A stretch of DNA of 64,000 nucleotides from contig NC_060958.1 in assembly GCF_910589235.1 (NCBI RefSeq), forward strand, positions 2,852,725 to 2,916,724, given 5' to 3'. This DNA is from Vespa crabro. Its lineage: Eukaryota; Arthropoda; Insecta; Hymenoptera; Vespidae. This document shows, piece by piece, positions 37,601-53,535 of this stretch (position 1 is the stretch's first letter; every line of letters begins with the position of its first letter). Under the pieces are notes generated by a model that saw nothing but the letters and a program-made list of their open reading frames with translations, had not been told where the DNA came from and did no database searches. The position numbers were made by a program, and so were the translations under genes.

Positions 37601-40600
37601 TATTATTGTTATTGTTATTGTTATTATTATTACTGCTATTATTGACGTTGATGTTATTGTTACTATTTTTATTGTTAAAATTGTGAATTTTATTAATGGT
37701 TATTATTGTTCTTGCTATTACTTTTAATATTGATATTGTTGTTTCTGTTATTATTGTTATTTTTATTATTGGTATTGTTGTTATTTTTATATTTACAACT
37801 ATTCTTCTATTGTTAATATTGTTATTATAATTTTAGTTATTATTATTATTGTTATTATTATTATTATTGATATTGTTATTACTGTTATTGCCCTTATTCA
37901 TATTGTTATTATAGTAATTGTTTTTGAATTTAGTTCTATAATTGTAATTGTTATTATTGTTATTGTTAATATTATATTTCTTCTTATTATTATTGGTAAT
38001 GTTATTTCTGTTATTGTTATTATTTCTATTGTTGTTATTGTTATTATTATTATTGTTATTTTGATAATATTGTTATTGTTATTATTGTTGTTGTTAACAT
38101 TGTTATTATTGTTATGGCTATTATTTTATTATTGTTATTGTTATTCTTGTCATTGTCATTATTATTATTGCTAATATGGTTATTGTTATTATTATTATTA
38201 ATGTTATTGCTATTTTTGTTACAGTTGTGATTATTGTTATTATTGTTATTATTGTTATTATTAATATTAATGTTAGTATTGTTATTGTTATTGTTATTCT
38301 TATTATTACTGCTATTTTTGATATTGATATTTTTGTTATTGTTATTATTGTTATTAATTTTATTGTGATTAATGTATTTGATATAATTGTTAGTATTGCT
38401 ATTATTTTTATTGTTATTAATGTATTTGTTTTTATTGTTATTATTGTTATTGTGTTGTTATTACAATTATTGTTTTTGTTTTTATTGTTGTTGTTGTTAT
38501 TGTTGTTGTTATTACTATTATTTATAACTCATTATTGTTAATGTTGTCATTATTATTATTATTACTGTTATTTTATTGTTATTTTTATTATTGATATTGT
38601 TGTTATTGCTCTCATTAATAATTTTATTATTTTTATTGTTGTTATTGTTATTATTGCTATCATTATTATTGTTATTAATGTTATTGTTCATATAGTTATT
38701 GCTACTTTAGTTATTATTATTATTGTTAATATGGTTATTGTTAATATTATTATTCTTATTATTATTATTGTTATTGTTATTTTTGTTATTGTTATTATGT
38801 TTATTGTTATAATTGTTATTGATATTATTGTTATATTGTTATTATTGTTATTGATTTTTATTGTTGATGTTATTATTATTACTGCTTTTTTTGATTCTGT
38901 TATTATTGTTATTGTTACTGTTGATATTTTTATTATTTTTATTGTTATAATTGTTATTGCTATTTGTTATTATTGTTATTGTTCGTATTGTTATTGTTAT
39001 TATTGGTATTGTAAATTTTGTTATTGTTGTTATAATTATTGTTATTATTGTTATTATTATTGTTATTATTGTTATTGTTGTTATTATTAATGATATTATT
39101 GTTATTGTTATTATTATTATTATTACTGCTATTATTGACGTTGATGTTATTGTTACTATTTTTATTGTTAAAATTGTGAATTTTATTAATGGTTATTATT
39201 GTTCTTGCTATTACTTTTAATATTGATATTGTTGTTTCTGTTATTATTGTTATTTTTATTATTGGTATTGTTGTTATTTTTATATTTACTACTATTATTC
39301 TATTGTTAATATTGTTATTATAATTTTAGTTATTATTATTATTGTTATTATTATTATTATTGATATTGTTATTACTGTTATTGCTCTTATTCATATTGTT
39401 ATTATAGTAATTGTTTTTGAATTTAGTTCTATCATTGTAATTGTTATTATTGTTATTGTTATTATTTCTATTGTTGTTATTGTTATTATTATTATTGTTA
39501 TTTTGATAAAATTGTTATTGTTATTATTGTTGTTGTTAACAATGTTATTATTGTTATGGCTATTACTTTTATTATTGTTATTGTTATTATTGTTATTGTT
39601 AATATTGTTATTGATATTACTATCAAGGTAATTGTTATTAATGTTATTGTTATTCTTGTCATTGTCATTATTATTATTGCTAATATTGTTATTGTTATTA
39701 TTATTATTAGTGTTATTGCTATTTTTGATATTGTTATTTTTTTTATTGTTATTATTGTTATTAATTTTATTGTGAATAATGTATTTGATATTATTGTTAG
39801 TATTGCTATTATTTTTATTTTTATTAATGTATTTTTCATTATTGTTATTATTGTTATTGTGTTGTTATTACTATAATTATTATTGTTGTTATTGTTATTG
39901 TTGTTGCTTTTACTATTATTTATAACTTATTATTGTTAATGTTGCCATTATTATTATTACTATTGTTATTTTATTGTTATTGTTATTTAAATAATTGTTA
40001 TTTTTTTCCTATTATTGTTATTGTTATCATTTTATTGTTATTATTGTTATTGTTATTATGGATATCGTTGATATTGTTTTCATTAATACTTTTATAATTT
40101 TTATTGTTGTTATTGTTATTATTGCTATCATTATTATTGTAATTTATGTTATTGTTCATATAGTTATTGCTACTTTAGTTATTATTATTATTGTTAATAT
40201 GGTTATTGTTAATATTATTATTCTTATTATTATTATTGTTATTGATATTTTTGTTATTGTTATTATTATTATCGTTATAATTGTTTTTGTTATTATTGAT
40301 AATGTTAATATTGATATTGTTATTACTATTATTGGTATTAATTATTGTTAATGTAAATACTGTTACTGTTGTACTTGATATTATTGTTATTATTGTTATT
40401 GTTATTACTGTTATTGTTATTGTTATTCCTATTATTGTTATTGTTATTATTGTTATTGTTAGTTTTCTTAGTGATATTATTATTATTGCTCATATGTTTA
40501 TTGTCATTATTATTATTAATGTTATTGCTATTTTTGTTCTTGTTATGATTAATGTTATTATTGTTATTATTGTTATTGTTAATATTAATGTTATTATTTT

Positions 40601-41230
40601 TATTGTTATTGTTATTCTTATTATTACTGCTATTTTTGATATTGTTATTTTTTTATTGTTATTATTGTTATTTATTTTATTGTTATTACTGTATTTGTTA
40701 TTATTGTTATTATTGCTATTATTTTTATTATTATTAATGTATTTGTTATTATTGTTATTTTTGCTGTTATTACTATTATTGTTATTGTTTTTATTGTTGT
40801 TGTTATTTCTATTATTGTTATTCGTAATTATTGTTATTGTTAATTTATTTGTTATAGTTGAAATTGTTGATAATCCTATTATATTTACTATTGTTATTTT
40901 TAATATTGTTATTGTTATTATTGTTATTGTAAATTTTGTTATTGTTGTTATAATTATTGTTATTAATGTTATTATTGATATTGTTATTGTTATTTTGTCA
41001 TTGTTATTATTTTTTATATTGTTATTATAACTATTGTTATTCCTATTATTAATATTGTTATTGTTATAGTTATTGATATTATTATTATTGTTATTGCAAT
41101 TATTGTTATTGATATTATTGATATTTTTTTAATATTAATGTTACCATTGTTATTGCTGTTATTGTTTTATTGTTATTGCTATTATTGTCATTGTTATTAA
41201 TGTTAATGTTAATATTGTTAGTGTTATTAC

Positions 41231-41274
<44 letters not shown>

Positions 41275-43080
41275 TTGTTACTTATAAAGTTATTTTTAAT
41301 ATTGTTTTTGGTACTGTTACAGTTCTTATTATTATTATTGTTAATATTATTATGCTTATTATTATTATTGATATTGATATTAATGTTATTATTGTTGTTG
41401 GATGTTGTTATTATTATTATTGTTATTATTGTTATTGTTGTTATTTTTATTATTGTTATGGTTACTATAGTTATTTTTATTATTTGTATTGTTGTTATTT
41501 TTATTGTTATTATTAATATTGTTATTTTTATTATTATTGTTATTGTAATTACTGTTATTGCTATTATTCATATTGTTATTATAGTAATTGTTTCTATAGA
41601 TATTGTTATTATTGTTATTGTTATTAGTATTACTGATATAATTAATATTGTCATATTTATTAATGTTAATATTGTTATTACTATTATTGTTAATGATATT
41701 ATTGTTAATGTAAGTACTGATATTATTAATCTTGATTTTTTTGTTCTTATTGTTATAATTATTATTGTTATTCATAGTATTGTTATTGATATTACTGTTA
41801 TTATTGTTCTTTTTATTATTGTTTCTTTTATTGCTATTAATATTAGTGTTATTATTATTGTTGCTATTATTGTTATTATTATTGTTATTATTGTTATTGA
41901 TATTATTGGTGTTGTTGTTATTTTTATTGTTATTACTGTTATTCTATTGTTAGTGTTGTTATTATAAATTTTGTTATTATTATTATTGTTATTTTCATTA
42001 TAATTGTTATTGTTATTACTGTTATTGCTATTATTCATATTGTAATTATAGTAAGTGTTTTTATAGTTATTGTAATTATTGTAATTGTTATTATTATTAT
42101 TGTAATAATTGTATTTGTTGTTATTGATAATGTTAAAATTGATATTGTTATTACTATTATTGTTATTAATTATTGTTAATGTAATTACTGTTATTGTTGT
42201 ACTTGATTTATAGTTATTATTGTTATTGTTATTACTGTTATTGTTATTGTTATTACTATTATTGTTATTGTTATAAATGTTATTGTTATTTTGTTAGTGG
42301 TATTATTATTATTGCTCATGTGTTTATTGTTATTATTATTATTAATGTTATTTCTATTTTTGTTATAGTTATGATTATTGCTATTATTGTTATTATTGTT
42401 ATTATTAATATTAATGTTATTATTGTTATTGTTATTGATATTCTTATTATTATTGCTATTTTTGATATTCTTATTTTTGTTATTGTTATTATTGTTATTA
42501 ATCTTATTGTGATTAATGTATTTGATATTATTGTTAGTATTGCTATTATTTTTATTGTTATTAATTTATTTGTTATTATTGTTATTATTTTTATTGTGTT
42601 GTTATTACTATTATTATTATTTGTTGTTATTGTTATTGTTGTTGCTTTTACTATTATTTATAACTTATTATTGTTAATGTTGCCATTATTATTATTACTA
42701 TTGTTATTTTATTGTTATTGTTATTTAAATAATTGTTATTTTTTTCCTATTATTGTTATTGTTATTATTTTAATGTTATTATTGTTATTGTTATTACTGT
42801 TATTGTTATTGTAATTACTATTATTGCTATTGCTATTATTGTTATTGTTATTCTTGTCATTGTCATTATTATTATTGCTAATATGGATATTGTTATTATT
42901 GTTATTAATGTAATTGCTATTATTGTTATAATTATGATTATTGTTATTTTTGTTATTATAGTTATTATTAATATTAATGTTATTATTGTTGTTGTTATTG
43001 TTATTCTTATTATTACTGCTACTTTTGACATTGTCATTTTTGTTATTGTCATTATGTTAATTGTTATAATTTTTATTGAT
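34600..43080. repeat. Long duplicated block, copy A (partner at about 45000-53535)
   Basis: Family B sequence that reappears base for base over long stretches at +10409 (for example 34813 to 45222 and 36722 to 47131), and at +10454 after about 37280 (for example 37458 to 47912 and 42194 to 52648). The 45-bp change in offset is one indel at about 37279. Scattered single-base differences are visible, for example near 35407, 35900, 35950 and 36076. Borders are approximate because similarity fades into general repeat similarity at both ends. Confidence 0.85.
36004..39720. repeat. Tandem higher-order units of about 1.45-1.5 kb inside copy A
   Basis: A unit recognised by the run from TTGTTATTGTTATTTGTTAT through TATTGACGTTGATGTTATTG starts at 36004, 37458 (+1454) and 38951 (+1493). 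A more diverged version starts at 34347 (+1657 to the next). The third unit departs from the pattern by a deletion at about 39720. Confidence 0.82.
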
Positions 43081-43757
43081 ATTATTGTTATAAAGTTATT
43101 ATTGTTATTGGTTATTATTGTTGATGTTATTATTATTACTGCCTTTTTTGATTCTTTTATTGTTGTTATTGTTATTGTTGATATTTTTATTATTTTTATT
43201 GTTATAATTGTTATTGTTATTTGTTATTGTTGTTATTGTTAGTATTGATATTGTTATTATTGGTATTGTAAATTTTGTTATTGTTGTTATAATTATTGTT
43301 ATTATTGTTATTATTATTGTTATTATTTTTATAATCATCATTGTTATTTGTTATTATTGTTATTGTTAATGTAATTATTATTATTGAAATTGTTGATAAT
43401 CCTATTATATTTATTATTCTTATTGTTAATATTGTTATTGTTATTATTGTTATTGTAAACTTTGTTATTGTTGTTATAATTATTGTTATTAATGTTATTA
43501 TTGATATTGATATAGTTTTTAATGTCATTGTTGTTATTTTTAATATTGTTATTAAAACTATTGTTATTCCCATTATTAATATTGTTATTGTTATTGTTAT
43601 TGATATTATTATTATGGTTATTGCAATTATTGTTATTGATATTATTGATATTTTTTTAATATTAGTGTTACCATTGTTATTGCTGTTATTGTTTTATTGT
43701 TATTGCTATTATTGTCATTGTTATTAATGTTAATGTTAGTATTGTTATTGTTATTAC

Positions 43758-43803
<46 letters not shown>

Positions 43804-44999
43804 GTTATTATTATTGTTATTTTAAAGTTATTTTTTATATTGTTATTGGTACTGTTACTGTCCTTATTATTATTGTTGTTAATATTATTATGTTTATTAT
43901 TATTATTGATATTGATATTACTGTTAGTATTGTTATTGTTATTATTGTTTTTATTGTTATTGGATGTTGTTATTATTATTATTGTTATTATCGTTATTGT
44001 TGTTATTGTTATTATTGTTATGGTTATTATGGTTATTTTTATTATTGGTGTTGTTGTTATTTTTATTGTTATTACTATTTTTCATTTGATATTGTTTTTA
44101 TTATAATATATGTTATTATTATTATCGTCATTTTTATTATTATTGTTACTGTTATTACTGTTATTGCTATTATTCATATTATTATTATATTTATTGTTTT
44201 TATAGTTAATGTTATAATTGTTATTGTTATTAGTATTATTGATATAATTGATATTGTCATATTTGTTAATGTTAATATTGTTATTGTTATTACTATTATT
44301 GTTACTAATTATTGTTAATGTAATTACTGTTATTGTTGTACTTGATATTATTGTTATTATTGTTATTGTTATTACTGTTATTGTTAGTGTAATTACTATT
44401 ATTGCTATTGTTATTATTGTTAATGTTATTTTTGTTAGTGATATTATTATTATTGCTCATATGTTTATTGTTATTATTATTATTAATGTTATTGCTATTA
44501 TTGTTATAATTATGATTATTGTTATTATTGTTATTATAGTTATTATTAATATTAATGTTATTATTGTTATTGTTATTGTTATTCTTATTATTACTGTTAT
44601 TTTTGATATTGTTATTTTTGTTATTGTCATTATGTTTATTGTTATAATTGTTATTGATATTATTGTTATATAGTTATTATTGTTATTGGGTATTATTGTT
44701 GATGTTATTATTATTACTGCCTTTTTTGATTCTGTTATTATTGTTATTGTTATTGTTGATATTTTTATTATTTTTATTGTTATAATTGTTATTGTTATTT
44801 GTTATTATTGGTATTGTAAATTTTGTTATTGTAGTTATAATTATTGTTATTATTGTTATTATTATTGTTATTATTGTTATTGTTGTTATTATTATTGATA
44901 TTATTGTTATTGTTATTGTTATTATTATTACTGCTATTATTGACGTTGATGTTATTGTTATTATTTTTATTCATAACATTGTGATTTTTATTAATAGTT
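43081..44999. repeat. Family B repeat between the two long duplicated blocks
   Basis: Triplet sequence that does not continue the 10.4-kb offset match. It holds the marker words GATAATCCTATTATATTTAT (near 43395) and GGTACTGTTACTG (near 43847) and a pure TTA run at about 43760-43803. Nothing gene-like is visible. Confidence 0.8.
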
Positions 45000-47900
45000 A
45001 TTATTGTTCTTGCTATTACTTTTAATATTGATATTGTTGTTTCTGTTATTATTGTTATTTTTATTATTGGTATTGTTGTTATTTTTATAGTTACTTCTAT
45101 TATTCTATTGTTAATATTGTTATTATAATTTTTGTTATTATTATTATTGTTATTATTATTATTATTGATATTGTTATTACTGTTATTGCTCTTATTCATA
45201 TTGTTATTATAGTAATAGTTTTTGCATTTATTTTTTATCATTGTAGTTGTTATTATTGTTATTGCTAATATTATATTTCTTCTTATTATTATTGTTAATC
45301 TTATTTCTGTTATTGTTATTATTTCAATTGTCGTTATTGTTATTATTATTATTGTTATTTTGATAATATTTTTATTGTTATTATTGTTGTTGTTAACAAT
45401 GTTATTATTGTTATGGCTATTATTTTTATTATTGTTATTGTTATTATTGTTATTGTTAATATAGTTATTGATTTTACTATCAAGGTAATTGTTATTAATG
45501 TTATTATTATTCTTGTCATTGTCATTATTATTATTGCTAATATGGTTATTGTTATTATTATTATTAATGTTATTGCTATTTTTGTTATAGGTATGATTAT
45601 TTTTAATATTGTTATTATTGTTATTATTAATATTAATGTTATTATTGTTATTGTTATTGTTATTCTTCTTATTACTACTATTTCTGATATTGTTATTTTT
45701 GTTATTGTTATGATTGTTATTAATTTTATTGTGATTAATGTATTTGATACTATTGTTAGTATTGCTATTATTTTCATTGTTATTATTTTTATTATTGTTA
45801 TTGTGTTGTTATTAGTTTTATTATTATTGTTGTTATTGTTATTGTTGTTGTTATTACTATTATTGTTATTGTTTTTATTGTTGTTGTTGTTATTGTTGTT
45901 GTTATTACTATTGTTTATAACTTATTATTGTTAATGTTGTCATTATTATTATTATTATTGTTATTTTATTGTTATTGTTATTTAAATAATTGTTATTGTT
46001 TTTCCTATTATTGTTATTGTTAGTATTTTACTGTTATTATTGTTATTGTTATTATGGATATTGTTGATTTGTTTTCATTATTACTTTTATTATTTTTATT
46101 GTTGTTTTTGTTATTATTGCTATCATTATTATTGTTATTAATGTTATTGTTCATATAGTTATTGTTACTTTAGTTATTATTATTATTGTTAATATGGTTA
46201 TTGTTAATATTATTATTCTTATTAGTATTATTGTTATTGTTATTTTTGTTATTGATATTATGTTTATTGTTATAATTGTTATTGAAATTATTGTTATATT
46301 GTTATTATTGTTATTGGTTATTATTGTTGATGTTATTATTATTACTGCTTCTTTGATTCTGCTATTTTTATTATTGTTATTGTTGATATTTTTATTATTT
46401 TTATTGTTATAATTGTTATTGTTATTTGTTATTATTGTTATTGTTAGTATTGTTATTGTTATTATTGGTATTGTAAATTTTGTTATTGCTGTTATAATTA
46501 TTGTTATTATTGTTATTATTATTGTTATTATTGTTATTGTTGTTATTATTATTGATATTATTGTTATTGTTATTGTTATTATTATTACTGCTATTATTGA
46601 CGTTGATGTTATTGTTACTATTTTTATTGTTAAAATTGTGAATTTTATTAATGGTTATTATTGTTCTTGCTATTACTTTTAATATTGATATTGTTGTTTC
46701 TGTTATTATTGTTATTTTTATTATTGGTATTGTTGTTATTTTTATATTTACAACTATTATTCTATTGTTAATATTGTTATTATAATTTTAGTTATTATTA
46801 TTATTGTTATTATTATTATTATTGATATTGTTATTACTGTTATTGCCCTTATTCATATTGTTATTATAGTAATTGTTTTTGAATTTAGTTCTATAATTGT
46901 AATTGTTATTATTGTTATTGTTAATATTATAATTCTTCTTATTATTATTGGTAATGTTATTTCTGTTATTGTTATTATTTCTATTGTTGTTATTGTTATT
47001 ATTATTATTGTTATTTTGATAATATTGTTATTGTTATTATTGTTGTTGTTAACATTGTTATTATTGTTATGGCTATTATTTTATTATTGTTATTGTTATT
47101 CTTGCCATTGTCATTATTATTATTGCTAATATGGTTATTGTTATTATTATTATTAATGTTATTGCTATTTTTGTTACAGTTATGATTATTGTTATTATTG
47201 TTATTATTGTTATTATTAATATTAATGTTAGTATTGTTATTGTTATTGTTATTGTTATTCTTATTATTACTGCTATTTTTGATATTATTATTTTTGTTAT
47301 TGTTATTATTGTTATTAATTTGATTGTGATTAATGTATTTGATATAATTTTTAGTATTGCTATTATTTTTATTGTTATTAATGTATTTGATATTATTGTT
47401 ATTATTGTTATTGTGATGTTATTACAATTATTGTTATTGTTTTTATTGTTGTTGTTGTTATTGTTGTTGTTATTACTATTATTTATAACTTATTATTTTT
47501 AATGTTGTCATTATTATTATTACTATTGTTATTTTATTGTTATTGTTATTATTGATATTGTTGTTATTGCTTTCATTAATAATTTTATTATTTTTATTGT
47601 TGTTATTGTTATTATTGCTATCATTATTATTGTTATTAATGTTATTGTTCATATAGTTATTGCTACTTTAGTTATTATTATTATTGTTAATATGGTTATT
47701 GTTAATATTATTATTCTTATTATTATTATTGTTATTGTTATTTTTGTTATTGTTATTATGTTTATTGTTATAATTGTTATTGATATTATTGTTATATTGT
47801 TATTATTGTTATTGATTATTATTGTTGATGTTATTATTATTACTGCTTTTTTTGATTCTGTTATTATTGTTATTGTTACTGTTGATATTTTTATTATTTT

Positions 47901-50900
47901 TATTGTTATAATTGTTATTGTTATTTGTTATTATTGTTATTGTTAGTATTGTTATTGTTATTATTGGTATTGTAAATTTTGTTATTGTTGTTATAATTAT
48001 TGTTATTATTGTTATTATTATTGTTATTATTGTTATTGTTGTTATTATTATTGATATTATTGTTATTGTTATTGTTATTATTATTACTGCTATTATTGAC
48101 GTTGATGTTATTGTTACTATTTTTATTGTTAAAATTGTGAATTTTATTAATGGTTATTATTGTTCTTGCTATTACTTTTAATATTGATATTGTTGTTTCT
48201 GTTATTATTGTTATTTTTATTATTGGTATTGTTGTTATTTTTATATTTACAACTATTCTTCTATTGTTAATATTGTTATTATAATTTTAGTTATTATTAT
48301 TATTGTTATTATTATTATTATTGATATTGTTATTACTGTTATTGCCATTATTCATATTGTTATTATAGTAATTGTTTTTGAATTTAGTTCTATAATTGTA
48401 ATTGTTATTATTGTTATTGTTAATATTATAATTCTTCTTATTATTATTGGTAATGTTATTTCTGTTATTGTTATTATTTCTATTGTTGTTATTGTTATTA
48501 TTATTATTGTTATTTTGATAATATTGTTATTGTTATTATTGTTGTTGTTAACATTGTTATTATTGTTATGGCTATTATTTTATTATTGTTATTGTTATTC
48601 TTGTCATTGTCATTATTATTATTGCTAATATGGTTATTGTTATTATTATTATTAATGTTATTGCTATTTTTGTTACAGTTGTGATTATTGTTATTATTGT
48701 TATTATTGTTATTATTAATATTAATGTTAGTATTGTTATTGTTATTCTTATTCTTATTATTACTGCTATTTTTGATATTGTTATTTTTGTTATTGTTATT
48801 ATTGTTATTAATTTTATTGTGATTAATGTATTTGATATAATTGTTAGTATTGCTATTATTTTTATTGTTATTAATGTATTTGTTTTTATTGTTATTATTG
48901 TTATTGTGTTGTTATTACAATTATTGTTTTTGTTTTTATTGTTGTTGTTGTTATTGTTGTTGTTATTACTATTATTTATAACTTATTATTGTTAATGTTG
49001 TCATTATTATTATTATTACTGTTATTTTATTGTTATTTTTATTATTGATATTGTTGTTATTGCTCTCATTAATAATTTTATTATTTTTATTGTTGTTATT
49101 GTTATTATTGCTATCATTATTATTGTTATTAATGTTATTGTTCATATAGTTATTGCTACTTTAGTTATTATTATTATTGTTAATATGGTTATTGTTAATA
49201 TTATTATTCTTATTATTATTATTGTTATTGTTATTTTTGTTATTGTTATTATGTTTATTGTTATAATTGTTATTGATATTATTGTTATATTGTTATTATT
49301 GTTATTGATTTTTATTGTTGATGTTATTATTATTACTGCTTTTTTTGATTCTGTTATTATTGTTATTGTTACTGTTGATATTTTTATTATTTTTATTGTT
49401 ATAATTGTTATTGCTATTTGTTATTATTGTTATTGTTCGTATTGTTATTGTTATTATTGGTATTGTTAATTTTGTTATTGTTGTTATAATTATTGTTATT
49501 ATTGTTATTATTATTGTTATTATTGTTATTGTTGTTATTATTAATGATATTATTGTTATTGTTATTATTATTATTATTACTGCTATTATTGACGTTGATG
49601 TTATTGTTACTATGTTTATTGTTAAAATTGTGAATTTTATTAATGGTTATTATTGTTCTTGCTATTACTTTTAATATTGATATTGTTGTTTCTGTTATTA
49701 TTGTTATTTTTATTATTGGTATTGTTGTTATTTTTATATTTACTACTATTATTCTATTGTTAATATTGTTATTATAATTTTAGTTATTATTATTATTGTT
49801 ATTATTATTATTATTGATATTGTTATTACTGTTATTGCTCTTATTCATATTGTTATTATAGTAATTGTTTTTGAATTTAGTTCTATCATTGTAATTGTTA
49901 TTATTGTTATTGTTATTATTTCTATTGTTGTTATTGTTATTATTATTATTGTTATTTTGATAATATTGTTATTGTTATTATTGTTGTTGTTAACAATGTT
50001 ATTATTGTTATGGCTATTACTTTTATTATTGTTATTGTTATTATTGTTATTGTTAATATTGTTATTGATATTACTATCAAGGTAATTGTTATTAATGTTA
50101 TTGTTATTCTTGTCATTGTCATTATTATTATTGCTAATATTGTTATTGTTATTATTATTATTAGTGTTATTGCTATTTTTGATATTGTTATTTTTTTTAT
50201 TGTTATTATTGTTATTAATTTTATTGTGAATAATGTATTTGATATTATTGTTAGTATTGCTATTATTTTTATTTTTATTAATGTATTTTTCATTATTGTT
50301 ATTATTGTTATTGTGTTGTTATTACTATAATTATTATTGTTGTTATTGTTATTGTTGTTGCTTTTACTATTATTTATAACTTATTATTGTTAATGTTGCC
50401 ATTATTATTATTACTATTGTTATTTTATTGTTATTGTTATTTAAATAATTGTTATTTTTTTCCTATTATTGTTATTGTTATCATTTTATTGTTATTATTG
50501 TTATTGTTATTATGGATATCGTTGATATTGTTTTCATTAATACTTTTATAATTTTTATTGTTGTTATTGTTATTATTGCTATCATTATTATTGTAATTTA
50601 TGTTATTGTTCATATAGTTATTGCTACTTTAGTTATTATTATTATTGTTAATATGGTTATTGTTAAAATTATTATTCTTATTATTATTATTGTTATTGAT
50701 ATTTTTGTTATTGTTATTATTATTATCGTTATAATTGTTTTTGTTATTATTGATAATGTTAATATTGATATTGTTATTACTATTATTGGTATTAATTATT
50801 GTTAATGTAAATACTGTTACTGTTGTACTTGATATTATTGTTATTATTGTTATTGTTATTACTGTTATTGTTATTGTTATTCCTATTATTGTTATTGTTA

Positions 50901-51684
50901 TTATTGTTATTGTTAGTTTTCTTAGTGATATTATTATTATTGCTCATATGTTTATTGTCATTATTATTATTAATGTTATTGCTATTTTTGTTCTTGTTAT
51001 GATTAATGTTATTATTGTTATTATTGTTATTGTTAATATTAATGTTATTATTTTTATTGTTATTGTTATTCTTATTATTACTGCTATTTTTGATATTGTT
51101 ATTTTTTTATTGTTATTATTGTTATTTATTTTATTGTTATTACTGTATTTGTTATTATTGTTATTATTGCTATTATTTTTATTATTATTAATGTATTTGT
51201 TATTATTGTTATTTTTGTTGTTATTACTATTATTGTTATTGTTTTTATTGTTGTTGTTATTTCTATTATTGTTATTCGTAATTATTGTTATTGTTAATTT
51301 ATTTGTTATAGTTGAAATTGTTGATAATCCTATTATATTTACTATTGTTATTTTTAATATTGTTATTGTTATTATTGTTATTGTAAATTTTGTTATTGTT
51401 GTTATAATTATTGTTATTAATGTTATTATTGATATTGTTATTGTTATTTTGTCATTGTTATTATTTTTTATATTGTTATTATAACTATTGTTATTCCTAT
51501 TATTAATATTGTTATTGTTATAGTTATTGATATTATTATTATTGTTATTGCAATTATTGTTATTGATATTATTGATATTTTTTTAATATTAATGTTACCA
51601 TTGTTATTGCTGTTATTGTTTTATTGTTATTGCTATTATTGTCATTGTTATTAATGTTAATGTTAATATTGTTAGTGTTATTAC

Positions 51685-51728
<44 letters not shown>

Positions 51729-53535
51729 TTGTTACTTATAAAGTTATTTTTAATATTGTTTTTGGTACTGTTACAGTTCTTATTATTATTATTGTTAATA
51801 TTATTATGCTTATTATTATTATTGATATTGATATTAATGTTATTATTGTTGTTGGATGTTGTTATTATTATTATTGTTATTATTGTTATTGTTGTTATTT
51901 TTATTATTGTTATGGTTACTATAGTTATTTTTATTATTTGTATTGTTGTTATTTTTATTGTTATTATTATTATTGTTATTTTTATTATTATTGTTATTGT
52001 AATTACTGTTATTGCTATTATTCATATTGTTATTATAGTAATTGTTTCTATAGATATTGTTATTATTGTTATTGTTATTAGTATTACTGATATAATTAAT
52101 ATTGTCATATTTATTAATGTTAATATTGTTATTACTATTATTGTTAATGATATTATTGTTAATGTAAGTACTGATATTATTAATCTTGATTTTTTTGTTC
52201 TTATTGTTATAATTATTATTGTTATTCGTAGTATTGTTATTGATATTACTGTTATTATTGTTCTTTTTATTATTGTTTCTTTTATTGCTATTAATATTAG
52301 TGTTATTATTATTGTTGCTATTATTGTTATTATTATTGTTATTATTGTTATTGATATTATTGGTGTTGTTGTTATTTTTATTGTTATTACTGTTATTCTA
52401 TTGTTAGTGTTGTTATTATAAATTTTGTTATTATTATTATTGTTATTTTCATTATAATTGTTATTGTTATTACTGTTATTGCTATTATTCATATTGTAAT
52501 TATAGTAAGTGTTTTTATAGTTATTGTAATTATTGTAATTGTTATTATTATTATTGTAATAATTGTATTTGTTGTTATTGATAATGTTAAAATTGATATT
52601 GTTATTACTATTATTGTTATTAATTATTGTTAATGTAATTACTGTTATTGTTGTACTTGATTTATAGTTATTATTGTTATTGTTATTACTGTTATTGTTA
52701 TTGTTATTACTATTATTGTTATTGTTATAAATGTTATTGTTATTTTGTTAGTGGTATTATTATTATTGCTCATGTGTTTATTGTTATTATTATTATTAAT
52801 GTTATTTCTATTTTTGTTATAGTTATGATTATTGCTATTATTGTTATTATTGTTATTATTAATATTAATGTTATTATTGTTATTGTTATTGATATTCTTA
52901 TTATTATTGCTATTTTTGATATTCTTATTTTTGTTATTGTTATTATTGTTATTAATCTTATTGTGATTAATGTATTTGATATTATTGTTAGTATTGCTAT
53001 TATTTTTATTGTTATTAATTTATTTGTTATTATTGTTATTATTTTTATTGTGTTGTTATTACTATTATTATTATTTGTTGTTATTGTTATTGTTGTTGCT
53101 TTTACTATTATTTATAACTTATTATTGTTAATGTTGCCATTATTATTATTACTATTGTTATTTTATTGTTATTGTTATTTAAATAATTGTTATTTTTTTC
53201 CTATTATTGTTATTGTTATTATTTTAATGTTATTATTGTTATTGTTATTACTGTTATTGTTATTGTAATTACTATTATTGCTATTGCTATTATTGTTATT
53301 GTTATTCTTGTCATTGTCATTATTATTATTGCTAATATGGTTATTGTTATTATTGTTATTAATGTAATTGCTATTATTGTTATAATTATGATTATTGTTA
53401 TTATTGTTATTATAGTCATTATTAATATTAATGTTATTATTGTTGTTGTTATTGTTATTCTTATTATTACTGCTACTTTTGACATTGTCATTTTTGTTAT
53501 TGTCATTATGTTAATTGTTATAATTTTTATTGATA
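45000..53535. repeat. Long duplicated block, copy B
   Basis: The partner of copy A (34600-43080), in direct orientation. The same higher-order units start at 46413, 47912 (+1499) and 49405 (+1493). Copy B keeps the 45 bp missing from copy A. Differences begin to accumulate near the right end (compare 53339 with 42885 and 53405 with 42951). Confidence 0.85.
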
